From contig NW_022204811.1 in the NCBI RefSeq assembly GCF_008831285.2, forward strand, positions 1 through 51,567: a stretch of 51,567 nt of DNA, in the 5' to 3' direction. The first letter of the stretch is position 1. The number at the start of each line of letters is the position of its first letter. Source of the stretch: Nymphaea colorata (Eukaryota; Streptophyta; Magnoliopsida; Nymphaeales; Nymphaeaceae). Shown piece by piece: positions 1 through 10,378 of this stretch. Position numbers and translations under genes: made by a program. The notes beneath the pieces are model-generated. The model did no database searches and was not told the origin of the DNA. It saw nothing but the letters and a program-made list of their open reading frames with translations.

Positions 1-64
1 CCAACCCCAACCCCAACCCCAACCCCAACCCCAACCCCAACCCCAACCCCAACCCCAACCCCAA
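1..64. repeat. C4A2 telomere at chromosome end
   Basis: A perfect CCCCAA tandem repeat: CCAA followed by ten full hexamers, ending where the sequence becomes ACATAG. C4A2 read into the chromosome (G4T2 towards the end) is the telomere repeat of Tetrahymena-type and related ciliates, so base 1 lies within the physical chromosome end. No repeat variants are seen. The other end of the chromosome is not in the window. Confidence 0.97.
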
Positions 65-110
65 ACATAGGTTCGCATGATGGTATAATAGGGTGTTAAA
101 AAGTATGGGA

Positions 111-920
111 TCACTTTAGTTCAGGGAAGTCGTCACCGTTCAACCGGGGTTTTCTACTTCTGTTCCCATTCATTTTATACCTCCTGTGTTTTCCGTTCGT
201 TCCGTTACTCTTTCCGTTTTGCGTCTACTCCTCGCCCTCCGAATCCGAGCTCTCCAGGGCCTTCCTCACAAACACCTCGGGGGGTGAGTTGAGACTGTAC
301 TTGACTTTGCCGACTTCTGTCCTGGTCTTGGCGTGTTCGACCTTGAGTTTCCTGATCCTGTCGACGCCGATCCTCATGTCTGCGACGAGGGTGGTCCGTT
401 CGAAAGCGATCTCCTTGTCCAGGTTTTGGATGAGTCTTTCAAGCCAGAGCGAGTTTTCGCTGAACAAAGTCAGGTTTATATACTGATCAGTATCCACCCG
501 CTTGGAGATCTCGTATTTTTTCTGCATTACTGATAGAGTACCTACTTCTGCTCCAATATTTCTTCAAGGGCCCTTAGGCCCTCGTAGCTCTGCACACTAA
601 TCTTAAGGGTCGGATAATCGATTATCTTAACTTCCTTCCCATTGACCACCTTAGCCAGTCCTGAATTTTCGATGGCCTGCGTAAACCAAACAATACGTCC
701 ACGATTTCCTCATAATTTCTGGTGATTGCGGCCACATTTCGTTCCTCTGCAATGATATAAAGAGGAATGCTAAGTGTTCCATGCATTTGTTTGAAGAGAT
801 AGGTATTGTTGCAAAGGTTCGGACGCTTAAAAAGGTCCTTTATCTGGATGGTGTGAGGAGTACGTAGGTTAGCAACTGATAGTAGCGATCGTCCGATTCA
901 CTGTAGTCCTCTTCGCTCAT
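111..920 (-). CDS. La-motif (LARP-like) RNA-binding protein
   Basis: Four exons joined by three 20-nt introns (844-863, 677-696, 522-541), reading without a break from ATG at 920 to TGA at 111; about 250 aa. Residues ~13-90 resemble a La motif: an aromatic/helical start (YYQLL..IKDLF), 'NLCNNTYLFKQM', a 'LSIPLYII' strand, and 'IVDAIENSGLAKVV'. La motifs bind RNA 3' ends, usually oligo-U. The rest is charged and partly helical (SLWLERLIQNLDKEI), with an acidic 'SSDSEGEE' patch, a basic Arg/Lys/Asn tail and a C-terminal 'DDFPELK'. No RRM is recognisable. Telomerase-associated La proteins of ciliates are LARP7 family, but this protein is short and nothing in the sequence ties it to telomerase. 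Its stop codon lies 46 bp from the telomere. La call moderate; gene model strong. Confidence 0.7.
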
Positions 921-1171
921 GTAATATCTTATTATAGAGGAATAGCAGTAAAATGAGCCACAAAAGCCAGCAAAAATCAATAAAATTAAAATTGGATTCC
1001 TTTAAGAACGTACCTCTCCTTCGACCCAGGGTGTTTATATGTATCATTTCTCAATGTTTCAATCTTGAAATTTATTATCAGTACTCTCTTAGATTGGCCC
1101 TGGATGGGCGCAATCAACGCTTGGGCTAATGATTATCATATGCTCACAATAAAGTTAAATAATAAAACTGA
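921..1171. other. intergenic, divergent promoter region
   Basis: The 251 bp between the starts of the La-motif gene (-) and the long coiled-coil gene (+). It is A/T-rich with no convincing exon on either strand. It presumably carries promoters for both genes. No RNA gene was recognised. Confidence 0.4.
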
Positions 1172-4100
1172 ATGATCGAATCTCTCGTCGACTATGTCCT
1201 CTAAAGAGGCAGGATTGATTATGGAGAGTTCGCGCCCAGAGATGCCCATGATCCCACCACTGCCCTCTATAATCATCGCAAATTACTCGCCTATCTCTTC
1301 CAAGAAGACGCAGACCAAACCAAGTACTCCCGATTACACGCAGAGCTCCCTAGGATAAGTTGGCCAGACGCATCTCCGACCTCAAAATCGAGTAGATCTC
1401 CGGCCAGTTGAACTATTTTTCGGAGAAGATTCACGCTGAGCTGAGCAAGTATGTCCATCCTGATGCAGAAAGCACATAACGTTGGACAGCGACCTATACC
1501 GGGTGGAGAACGAGTGGCTGCGTAAGAAGATGCCTGACTTCTACTGCTACTATTTCCTGAAATTCGCGTACGCCAACTCCTACACGCGGATGCACTAGCT
1601 GTTCCTGGGGGAGATCGAGAACATGGGGCGCGAGAAGGACAGCTATCAGGTCATCAAGAAGACCATAGAGGCCAGGGAGTCCTGCCTCAACAACCTGCGC
1701 CGCATGCTGGCCACCATCAAAGAGCTAGACGTCGAGGAAAGCCTGCACACCATCCAGGAAAAACGAGAACTGAAGAGGAAGCTGAAGGTGGCCAAGCAGC
1801 ACAGCGACTTTAAGCAGCGGGACAAGGGCGAGGAGGCGGGCAAGAGCTGGAAGAACGAGCTTTAGGTCCTTTTCGAGAACATCAACCACCTGCGGAAACT
1901 CACCTGCTACGTGACCGAACTGGTGCGTGTGTGGAGAGTCAGCGTATACGGCATTTCCGATGACCCTCGCAGGTACAGGGAAAGAGTCATCTTCTACCAT
2001 AACGACGCCAACTACCTACTCAAAATGCTGTTCGATAGCAACTTCATCAGAGACTCACTCCTGCAGCGCCACCTCACCTTCAGCAGGGGATTTGATCCCT
2101 TCTGCCTAAAGCCGGCATGCTCCTGGACAACAAGCCCAAACGCACAGAAATAGAAGACATCTTCCTGTAGCTGGTGAGGCCGAGCGAATTGGACATGGAC
2201 AAGATAGCCAAAGCACTGGTGGTGCTTGCTGAAGAAGAGTACGATGAGGATCAGCAGTCCCGCTTCATCCACGAGCGCAAGAACTATGGCGAGCTGGAGC
2301 AGAGGAAGCAGTTCATCGAGAGGAGGAGGGACTCGCTCGGACTCAAGAAAAACCAATCATAAAAAGCACTCCCCGAGAAGAAGTTCAATAGCACCATCAC
2401 TCAGAACATGAAGGAAAGCGCAGCCAAAGAGTCCAAGGAGCCCACTCAAGGCAGAGAGTCCAAGGAACGCAGGATCGAATTCTCCGCAGATAAACGTCGG
2501 CAACACCCAGCGTAGCTATAGCAAGTGCAGAGCGAGAGGTAGAGAGCGGAAAGCGGTCCCGCATCGAGACTTCTCTCAACAGGCTCAAGCAAATGCGTGC
2601 GGCGGACCTCAAGAAGGTGAGTCCCTACCTGAGCAGGAACTAGCGCATCGAGAAGGCGCAGAAGGTGATTGAGCTGGAGCACAAGTTCAGGGTGGCCCAG
2701 TCCGAGTACGTGGAGTCGGTGAAGAAGAAGAAGGAGGACGAGTCGCGGGAGAAACTGAAGTCGGTGATGGAGGCCAACAAGGAGACGCTGGGCAGCAAGA
2801 TATTCAACCGCTACATCGAGGAGAACCTCAAGATGATGGAGGACGCAACAAGAAGAGCTTCCTCTACAAGAACCAGCTCAAGCCAGCAGAAGTAAGGGTC
2901 GCCTCCTCACATAATTTCAATAAAATCCCCTTCTACGATCGCAAGGAAGCAGAATATTAGCGCAATCTTGAAAAATACTACCCCAAGTAAACCTCTCCCC
3001 CAAAAAAGTAGCACCCTCCAGAACAGCCAGACCAAGGGCACGAAAGCCATCATCGAGATCTCAATAAGGGGGTAAAGGCAAATGAGAAGATAATAGAGTT
3101 TTAGCTGTCGAATAAAAAGGGGAAAAACGTGGGCGCCATCCTCAACTCCCACGACAAGATGCTGTAGAGAGAGGCAACCGCTCAAAAATTATCACCATCT
3201 CCTGCTAAGGAGGGAGAGGAGGCAAAGGAAATCAATCTATTCGAGTCCTAAAACAGCCATAGATCCTCATCATTAGGCAGTAGCCGTAAAAATTGTAGGA
3301 AATTAAGCAGTTCCTATATACCAAGATAAAGGAGGAACTGATGGAAGAAATGAAGCGGAATGCGAGAACAAGGAGATCTAGCTCAACAACATGATTGAGG
3401 AGGAGAAGAGGAAGAAACTGCAAGAAATCATCGAGCAGCGTAGGCTAGAGGAGGAACGCAGGAGGGAGTAGGAGGAGAGGCAGAGATTGGCTAGACTTGA
3501 CAGGGAAAGGAAGAAGCTCAGCTTCGACGTAAGGATAGCGCCCATCCAATACGCATAGTAGAATTTGAATGCCTTCTTTGACTAAGCCTTCGGCATCGAC
3601 CCCTCCACCTACCACCGTCTCTTCACCACCCAAAAGATATAAGTGCTCAAATAGGAGATAACCCAGCAGTTCTACTACGTGTTCCTAAGGGATACTACGA
3701 GAACAACTAATAGGGGTTCTGCATTCTTCACTTCAACTGGGAGTATGAGCTGCACCGCAAGCTGGTGATCGACTACCTGGCAGTCAAGCAGTCCCACATC
3801 TACATCAGCACCTTCCATCGAGTGCTCGACTACCTGTGGACCAATGACCCTGTCCAGGAAATAGAATTAGTTGCATACCAGAATCTAGAAAATGCAGAAG
3901 GGCTGAAGATGCTTGATGATTTGCAGACTTACGCTTCGCAGACATCCGGACAAATCTTCGAGAAGCAACTATACTCCAACGTTACCGAGGTGCGTCTGGT
4001 CTGGATGCGTCCCACTTCTCTCGCCAACCTGTAGTTCCCCTTCAAGGGCTACCACTTCGGCAAGCGGCTCAGCTTCAAGGCGGAGCTGCTCTCGGCGGCC

Positions 4101-4998
4101 ATGAGTCTCAGCGAGCGCCACTCCCCCATCATCGACATGACGCTGGAGTGTTCACCAACTACATCTTCCTCCTCGAGGAGCTCTTCCGCCGCTACCTCAC
4201 CCCGAGGAAGTGGTGGAGCTCAGGGAGAACTCCACCAACATCCGCCGCCTCAAGGACATCTTCCGCATCGTCCTAGACCTCGAAAAGACTGCCCCCGTGG
4301 TGGATGAGCTGGTGGTCGTGGAGGGACTCAACCTCGACGACCTCTACACCAAGCTAAGGGACAAGAAGATGGCGCCCTACGACGGCTACTACTGGCACCA
4401 TTTCTACGACCGCGTCCCCTCCAACAGGCTCCTCCTCTCGGTCCTCGAGCTGCGGCCTGAGCTCAAGTTCCCAGTGCAGACCTGCTTCCTCAACGACCGC
4501 AAGTTCCTGCGCGTCAACTGCCGCCAGAAGATTCTAGTGCTGCGGTCGTCGATCTACGCCGAGGAGCCCATCTACATCCTGGAGACGCACATCCCAAAGG
4601 TGAAGATCTTCGTGATGGGGGCCGAGCACTACAAGCTGATGAGGATGGAGCTGTTCGTCTTCCTCAACCTGGTCTTCAACAACATCATCGAGGACGGGCT
4701 GCGGTTCGTCAACTGCGTCTGGCTGCCGCAGTGGGCGGTCAGTGAGGAGGGGGAGAAGCGGGTGAAGCGGATCACCGATTTCTCCATCTCGATGAAGAAG
4801 AGCTTCTTCCTCGCGGAGGAGATATACTTCGCCAACGAGCAGTACATCAAGTCAGCAGTGAGTCTGCTGCCCAAGCAGGCGGATGTCATCTTCCAGGAGG
4901 CGGTCATTTTCGGCTTTTTGCATTCCTAGGTGGAGGCGGCTTCGACGGGCATGCCCCTCTACGCCAAGCTCATCGACAAGAGCGAAATGTTCGCCTGA
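1172..4998 (+). CDS. long coiled-coil protein, unknown
   Basis: ATG at 1172, TGA at 4996-4998. Three 20-nt introns (1324-1343, 1449-1468, 2496-2515) repair the frame exactly. Remaining one-base shifts lie near 2,115, 2,848, 3,290, 3,345, 3,690, 4,150 and 4,203. Read through these, the product is ~1,260 aa. The first two thirds is charged and mostly helical, with long Lys/Glu stretches and a clear coiled coil around 3,380-3,530 (EEEKRKKLQEIIEQ, RLEEERRREEEE). The last ~450 residues look globular and aromatic-rich, for example 'LFVFLNLVFNNIIEDGLRF' and 'NCVWLPQWAVSEEGE'. I do not recognise the family; a cytoskeletal or ciliary role is only a guess. It could be two genes, split near 2,900-3,250. 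The 3' half is visibly GC-richer than most of the window. Confidence 0.6.
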
Positions 4999-5077
4999 TT
5001 TATATTCCCTCTGATGCTGCCCCTAGACTACTGCACTCTTCCATGGAGATTCTGCGTTATAAATTTATTGATTGGAA

Positions 5078-5802
5078 ATGAGCACTCAGCAGCTGTAGGC
5101 CAAGGGGAAGAGCCGGGTTACGCTGGAGGACATTGAGGAAATCTCCGAACCGCCCAAGGAGCTCTTCCAGAGCGGATACTAGGAACGATACTGGTTGCGC
5201 AACCATGGCAAGGAGGAATTCATTAACTTCACAGACAAAGCACTGCTTGAACTCAGGAATACTTTGAATCTCTCGATTAAACCGGCACTGGCTCCATCGG
5301 CGTCGAACAGCTAGAGGACCCCTTTATCGCCTTGGACTATGCGAAAATCGAGATTAAGTAGCCGATCTCATCAAGAGTAATTATAATGCGATGCAGCGGT
5401 GGACCTGGATGGCTCTGGGACTATCGAGTTCAATGAGTTCCTTGAGATTATGAGTAATATAAAGCGAGGGAAGCAGAGCGAGAACTCGAAGAACTCTGCC
5501 ATAGTGGACTTCTTTAAGAGTACTTTTGGTGTGAGTTAGAGCTCAGCAGTGGCAATTTGTAGTAATTTGACAAGTCGATGAACTTCCGACTCAACGTCAG
5601 CCAGTACCGTCGCAAGAGACTGCTCGAATCGATCATGAGCGGAGACAAGGACAAGAAGGACCGCGGAGCCAAAATAATGCAAAACTTCAAGAAGCAAGTG
5701 GTGGCGCATGACAACCTCAAGGACATCCTGTCCGAGTCCAAGAAGAGCAGCATCTTCATCAACGGATTCGAGGTGAAGGGGGGCCAGCGCAGGAACAAAT
5801 GA
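5078..5802 (+). CDS. EF-hand calcium-binding protein
   Basis: ATG 5078, TGA 5800-5802, preceded by a TATAAA-like stretch. A 20-nt intron (5377-5396) falls just before the second EF-hand. That EF-hand is canonical: DLDGSGTIEFNE, with Asp at 1, Asp at 3, Ser at 5, Gly at 6, Ile at 8 and Glu at 12. An upstream loop, DETGTGSIGVEQ, is a weaker EF-hand with Gln at position 12. The spacing suggests a calmodulin-superfamily pair. The C-terminal third is basic and helical (SQYRRKRLLESI, KKQVVAHDNLKDIL). One-base shifts remain near 5,260, 5,359 and 5,533, so the exact protein is provisional (~235 aa). It is a likely Ca2+ sensor with an unknown partner. It converges on the CSN2 gene 58 bp away. Confidence 0.75.
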
Positions 5803-5860
5803 CCCTCCACTCTACTGCCAGATCTTCATACAATTATGCAACTGACAATCCATCCAATCA

Positions 5861-7156
5861 TCAACCAGTGATCAGGTAGCGCTTCGAAAGCTCCTTCAAG
5901 TTCTATGCCTGGATCTCCAAAAACTCGTTTCTTTCGGGCAGCATCTCGAGGAATTTGCCTCTGCCGTTATCTGAGCCGATCCTGCCTCTGATCCTTTCGT
6001 CGACGATCATCTCGAAGACCATCCGTTCGGTCTCCTGTTCGGTGAGCTCCAGTCTGCGGGCCACGTAGTCGAAGGTGATGGTGCGGTAGGACTTGAGCAT
6101 GATGGCCAGCTTGTCCTTCTTCATGTTGAACAGCAGTCTGTCCTTGACTGCTAGGTATTTCTAGCTTTCGGGGCGGAAGTTGAGGTTGGTGTAGTTGCGC
6201 TGGAACTGCGCCAAGTCGTGCCTCTCGTAGGCGTCGATGAGGAGATCAGTCGTGCACCTCCTTCTCGTTCTTGAAGGGGATGGAGGCGTCGTGGAAGAGG
6301 GTGTTGTAGCGGCTGTCCTTGCGCAGGGCGGGGTCGGCGATCAGCAAGCTAATTAGCACGTTGGTCTTCAGGATCTCCTTCAGCTCAGAGGAGTTCCCGT
6401 ACTTGGCCTTCTCGAGGAATGCCTCAGCCACATAGAGGCACTGTTTTCGTAGTTTCCTCCCAGGAACATGCCCTCAGCGATGGCCAGCTTGAGCACGGAG
6501 ATGTGTCCCTCGCTCATGTAGGCTTCAGTTCAAGGTGGGATGCGCAGTTCGATCTCGTGGAGCTTTTGGCTGATGTCGCTGCCAGTCAGTTTGCTGTACT
6601 TGATCTCCAAACTGTAAAGCTCCAGCAGCACATTAGCAGGCAAGTGTTTTCCTCCCCCTCTGTTATGAGCTCGAACAGAGCCTCTGAGTCCTTGATGTCC
6701 TTTTCTTCGATGGCTTTTTCGAGCAGCATCAGGTAGGACTTGACCTTGATTTGCGGATCGAGCAGGGTGATGAATTGAAGTATGTCCTTGCGGATCTTGG
6801 AGTAGTCATGGGCCCTGAGTATGGCGACGATGGATCGTATGGAATTTCAGTGTACTTCTCCTGTGTGTTGAGTTCTGAGATGCGGTTGAGGTGGACCTGA
6901 GGTCGTCCAGCTTGCTGTTCTTGCTGTAGATCTGCAGCAACTGGTTGAGGATCTTCACCTTGTAGTTCTTGAGGCTGTGCTACTCGGCGGTGGCGTAGAG
7001 CGCCTCCAGCTCGTTCACTGCATCACCCTACCGACCGTTGCGAATCAGGGCCTCGATCTCAAAGTACTGCAGCTCCACTGTGGTCTCCACGTTCTCGGCT
7101 TCCTCTTCGGCTTGCGGCTCCTCCTAGTACTGGTACTCGTCCTCGTAATCAGACAT
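5861..7156 (-). CDS. CSN2: COP9 signalosome subunit 2 (PCI domain)
   Basis: ATG at 7156, TGA at 5861; about 430 aa, close to the usual ~440 for CSN2. The N-terminus is acidic (MSDYEDEYQYEEEPQ) followed by 'VELQYFEIEALIRNG', matching the 'VDLENQYYNSKAL' region of CSN2. Next comes a TPR-like helical region (LNQLLQIYSKNSKLDDL; LELYSLEIKYSKLTG). The C-terminal PCI winged helix is clear: 'KSYRTITFDYVARRLELTE', 'TERMVFEMIVDERIRGRIG', then 'FLEML'. CSN2 is a scaffold subunit of the signalosome, which removes NEDD8 from cullins. Proteasome RPN6 has the same fold, but the acidic N-terminus favours CSN2. One-base frame breaks occur, for example near 6,905 and between 6,420 and 6,850. Confidence 0.8.
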
Positions 7157-7199
7157 ATATCTTGATGAGCAAGAATTATATATATAATACGTTGTGGTG
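7157..7199. promoter_or_regulatory. 43-bp bidirectional promoter
   Basis: The whole gap between the ATG of CSN2 (-) and the ATG of a small gene (+). It contains an uninterrupted A/T run at 7175-7188 (TATATATATAATA-like) that could serve as a TATA element in both directions. The function is inferred only from position. Confidence 0.4.
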
Positions 7200-7453
7200 A
7201 TGTCGAAATTCGAAAGTACCCTAATTGAAGAGGACTATCAGGAAATTGTGGGAGGGAAGGAGATTCGTCCCCACTAATCCCCTCCAATACTGAAAAGATC
7301 TATACTAAGGCCGGCATCTACAACCTCAAGGGCTTCTACGAGGACCTCTCCGCCCGTCTGGATAAGCAAAAATAGACGATCCTCCGCATCCAGGAAAACT
7401 CAGTACGCAACCTCAACACCACCAACCTCTCCTACGTGTCAGTCACCAAGTGA
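7200..7453 (+). CDS. small hypothetical protein
   Basis: ATG at 7200 directly after the shared promoter. It reads MSKFESTLIEEDYQEIVGG, passes a one-base break near 7,290, then continues as 'NTEKIYTKAGIYNLKGF', 'YEDLSARLDKQKETILRIQ', 'ENSVRNLNTTNLSYVSVTK' and TGA 7451-7453; ~84 aa. It is mainly helical and charged. I do not recognise it. It may extend into the next segment if the TGA is bypassed by an unrecognised intron. Confidence 0.45.
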
Positions 7454-7785
7454 TATAACTTTCCGCTTTATTTTGACTCAAATCACTTCAAATCGAACTG
7501 TAACCCAACTGCTTAATCCGATAATAAATTCGCTAAAGATTAAGTAAGGACTACCAGAATCAGGTTCTTTAATGAAGTAATGAATGGAAAAGATGTCATC
7601 GATGCCAGCTTTAAAGATACTGGGACTGCTGATGATGTCCAACCGATATGTATATAAAATAGCGAAGTTGCTCTAAGTTTCATTGTTTCTTTCACTACGA
7701 AATCCTTTCCCCTACTGCATACCGTGCCCCATTGGTCAAGCTAACTATTGTTTTATTGCTGTGAGTTATAATCTAACTGCGAATT
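7454..7785 (+). other. 332-bp gap with a possible exon pair
   Basis: Mostly A/T-rich. From about 7,490 an open frame (SNRTVTQLLNPIINSLKIK) is followed by a 20-nt GT-AG intron candidate (7544-7563). It continues as 'FFNEVMNGKDVIDASFKD' and 'TGTADDVQP', with a TGA overlapping the ATG of the TTLL gene. It could be the 3' part of the preceding small gene or a separate short gene. It looks too protein-like to ignore, but no start could be assigned. Confidence 0.3.
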
Positions 7786-9773
7786 ATGAACAATTCTAAA
7801 TAATCCATCTCGTCTGACTCCTAGTCCGAGTAGGTGGCGGCATCGCCCAGCCGCAAGGCCATCGCCAAGAAGGGCAAGCAAAAAAATACCAACAAGATTG
7901 TCATTAACATCTCAGGTAATCCTGCATTCAAGTAGATTGCCAGTACCCAGTGGTCAGCAAAGTAGCCAAACACTTCGGCTGGCGCAGACAGGCCACGCCC
8001 GATACAATGGATTGGGATATTTGCTGGACCGATAATGCAGTCCAGCCCGAAACACTCACCAAAATGGAACTCTACCAGAAAATCAACCATTTCCCAGGCA
8101 TGTACAATCTAGCAAGGAAGAACCTGCTCGGTCGTGGACTTATGCGCATGCGCAAGAAATTCCCTGACCAGTATGACTTCTTCCCTCTCACCTGGATGCT
8201 GCCTGTCGAATATCATGAGCTTAAGGCCTATTTCTAGAGTAAGGCAAAGGGTAAGGCTAGGACCTTCATTGTGAAGCCTGAGTGTCTCTCTCAGGGGAAG
8301 GGGATTTTCCTAACTAGAAAGCTGTAGGACATCAATCCGGCTAACCACTGCGTGGTCCAGCGCTACTGCACCGGCCTTACCTGATTGATGGTCTCAAGTT
8401 CGATCTCAGATCTATGTTCTGGTAGCTAGTGTTGATCCCTTGGTGCTATACTTATACTAGGAAGGACTTGGCAGATTCGCCACATAGAAATACGAGGCGC
8501 CAAACCGTGAGAACATGGAGGATATTTGCATGCACCTCACCAACTACGCAATCAATAAGGACAATCCCAAGTTTATCTTCAATGAGTCGGAAAAAGATAT
8601 GTCGAAGGGTCACAAGCGATCACTGACTTCCGTTTACGAGCTATTGCAGACCCATGGAGTCGAGTACCAAAACTGAAGTAAAAAATCAAGGATTGCATCA
8701 TTAAAACAATGATCTCAGGACTGCCTCACCTCACGAGCACTTATCGATCATGCCAGCCATAAAACTACGCCGCCAATATGTGCTTTGAGCTTTTAGGATT
8801 TGATGTGATGCTGAACGATAAGGCAGAACCTATCATCCTATAAATCAACCACACTCCTAGTTTCACCACAGACACTCCTCTTGACCATTTCATCAAGTTC
8901 AACTACATCAGAGACGCCCTTACCATCATGAACATCAACGAAAAGACCAAAGCTGAAATCATCAAGCAAGAAAAATAGGCCTGTCAGCTCAGGTCATGAC
9001 TGGAAAGAAAGTTAATTGTCTCAAGAGGAAAGAGAAGTAAAAAAGAAGGAAATATTGAGAAAAAACTAAAATACTAAAAGAAAAATATTGGAAAGTTTGA
9101 GAGGATCTATCCCCTATAGACAGAGGAAGACCCTTATAAATGCTATATGGATTATGCGATGAGATGTTCCAATAGCGATGGGCTCTCGCCGATCAAAAAA
9201 GCCAGAATAGGTTAAGCCTGCCTCTGTGATCAAGCCAAAGACCAAACGCCTGTGACTCTTTCTACCACTCCTGACCTCCTACAGCGCAAGCCAATCGCTG
9301 AGCGGAAGTATGAGACCAAGCAGAACATAAATATAACTCAGTTAGTGCTAAAACAGGGAGGAAAAATCAACACCAATATATCCATCAACAAGTATGAACT
9401 TAAGGAGTCTTTCCATTCAAACCCCTTACATCTTTTGAGGAGTCAAAGCCAATCACTTCCACTCTGAAGGAAGAGAAGCAAATCTTCATTCAAAGACTCC
9501 TAAGGACCAGTTTAAGCAATTGCTGAACAACTACACTGAAAAAAATAGGTTCGAAGCTCAGTAAAGATAGTTCAAATCTCTAAAAAGAATCAATGGAAGG
9601 GAAGAAGCATCCTAAAAGAGAATTGGAGAGAAGGAGAAGCTGTTTGCGATGAAGAGCAGCAGTATGAAGGAGAAGATACCGATTACGTTGAATACTCTCT
9701 TATCAATGGCATTTAGCAGCATACTAACTTCGTGGCTGGCAATCTGAAGAAGTATGTGATCAATAAGAACTGA
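7786..9773 (+). CDS. TTLL6: tubulin polyglutamylase, TTLL6/13 type
   Basis: ATG 7786, 20-nt intron 7916-7935, TGA 9771-9773. The tubulin tyrosine ligase-like core is unmistakable: 'QKINHFPGMYNLARKNLLGR', 'FPDQYDFFPLTWMLP', 'TFIVKPECLSQGKGIFLTRK', 'PYLIDGLKFDLR', 'IYVLVASVDPL', 'EGLGRFAT', 'MHLTNYAINKDNP' and 'NMCFELLGFDVMLNDKAEP'. The Mg2+-binding glutamate of the 'LLEVN' motif is a TAA codon here ('ILxINHTPSF'). The downstream 'KFERIYPLE' fits the TTLL6 microtubule-binding extension, followed by a basic disordered tail. The enzyme adds glutamate chains to axonemal tubulin. One-base deletions, probably in doubled bases, occur near 8,362, 8,410 and ~8,990. It is broken as sequenced but otherwise complete. 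Confidence 0.9.
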
Positions 9774-9985
9774 AGGCAATGATTAATTAATTTTTATTTC
9801 TGAATCCAGCTTAGCCTGCATTTTCTTCAACCTTCGCATCTATAGATCGAAAATAACTGCAGTTTTATATGCTAGCAACATGTGAAATGGCTTGGAATGC
9901 TCGTTTCTTTATTTTTTGCATTTTCTGGATGGGTGGAAAATGGATTGATAAGTGGGATGTAAATAAGATCAAATTAATGGTGCAA

Positions 9986-10230
9986 TCAAGCATAGTTCTT
10001 GAGGTTCACCTTGTTGGCTACGAAACCATAGCTGCCTCCGACTCCAGCGAAAAGGTTGCGAATGGGTGCTGCCTGTGGAAGAAAAGTCCCACTCCCACTC
10101 CAACAGTCCATCCGACGGCTGAAAAGACAGCGATGTCCAGGACTGTCTTGTTGAGGATGTTATCAATCTTTTTCTGGCGCTGGTCGAGGGCCAATTCCGA
10201 CGCGAACTCAAAGCGAGAGCTGTCTGTCAT
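9986..10230 (-). CDS. MIC10: MIC10-like MICOS subunit
   Basis: ATG 10230, TGA 9986; ~81 aa, the usual MIC10 size. Residues ~15-31 (QRQKKIDNILNKTVLDIAV) precede a glycine-repeat membrane helix 'GWTVGVGVGLFF' with the GxGxGxG spacing typical of MIC10. A positive turn (HRQHP) and a second glycine-rich hairpin helix 'NLFAGVGGSYGFVANK' follow. MIC10 bends the inner mitochondrial membrane at crista junctions. One base is missing near 10,063, between the two helices. Assignment rests on size, the two glycine-repeat helices and the charged turn. Confidence 0.6.
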
Positions 10231-10378
10231 TGTCTGGTATTATAAGATATAAAAGCAGGCATATCGATACCATACACCAACTCACAAATCTAATAAAAAT
10301 GCATCATCATCAAACTCATCATTTTTGTCACATTTGATTCAACTCAACTCGCGAATCTTATAAATAATAAGATTGATA
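10231..10378. promoter_or_regulatory. shared upstream region, MIC10-like / GOLD-like genes
   Basis: A 148-bp divergent intergenic region, A/T-rich, with a TATAAATAATAAG-like stretch shortly before the ATG at 10379 and a TATAAGATATAAA-like stretch just upstream of the MIC10-like gene. These are plausible core promoter elements; there is no other evidence. Confidence 0.35.

Noticed and set aside
289-533. Plus-strand open frames next to the telomere
   Set aside because: Shadows of the minus-strand La-motif gene, which has three consistent 20-nt introns.
5861-7156. Proteasome subunit RPN6 as the identity of the PCI gene
   Set aside because: Same fold, but the acidic MSDYEDE start and the 'VELQYFEIEAL' region fit CSN2 better.
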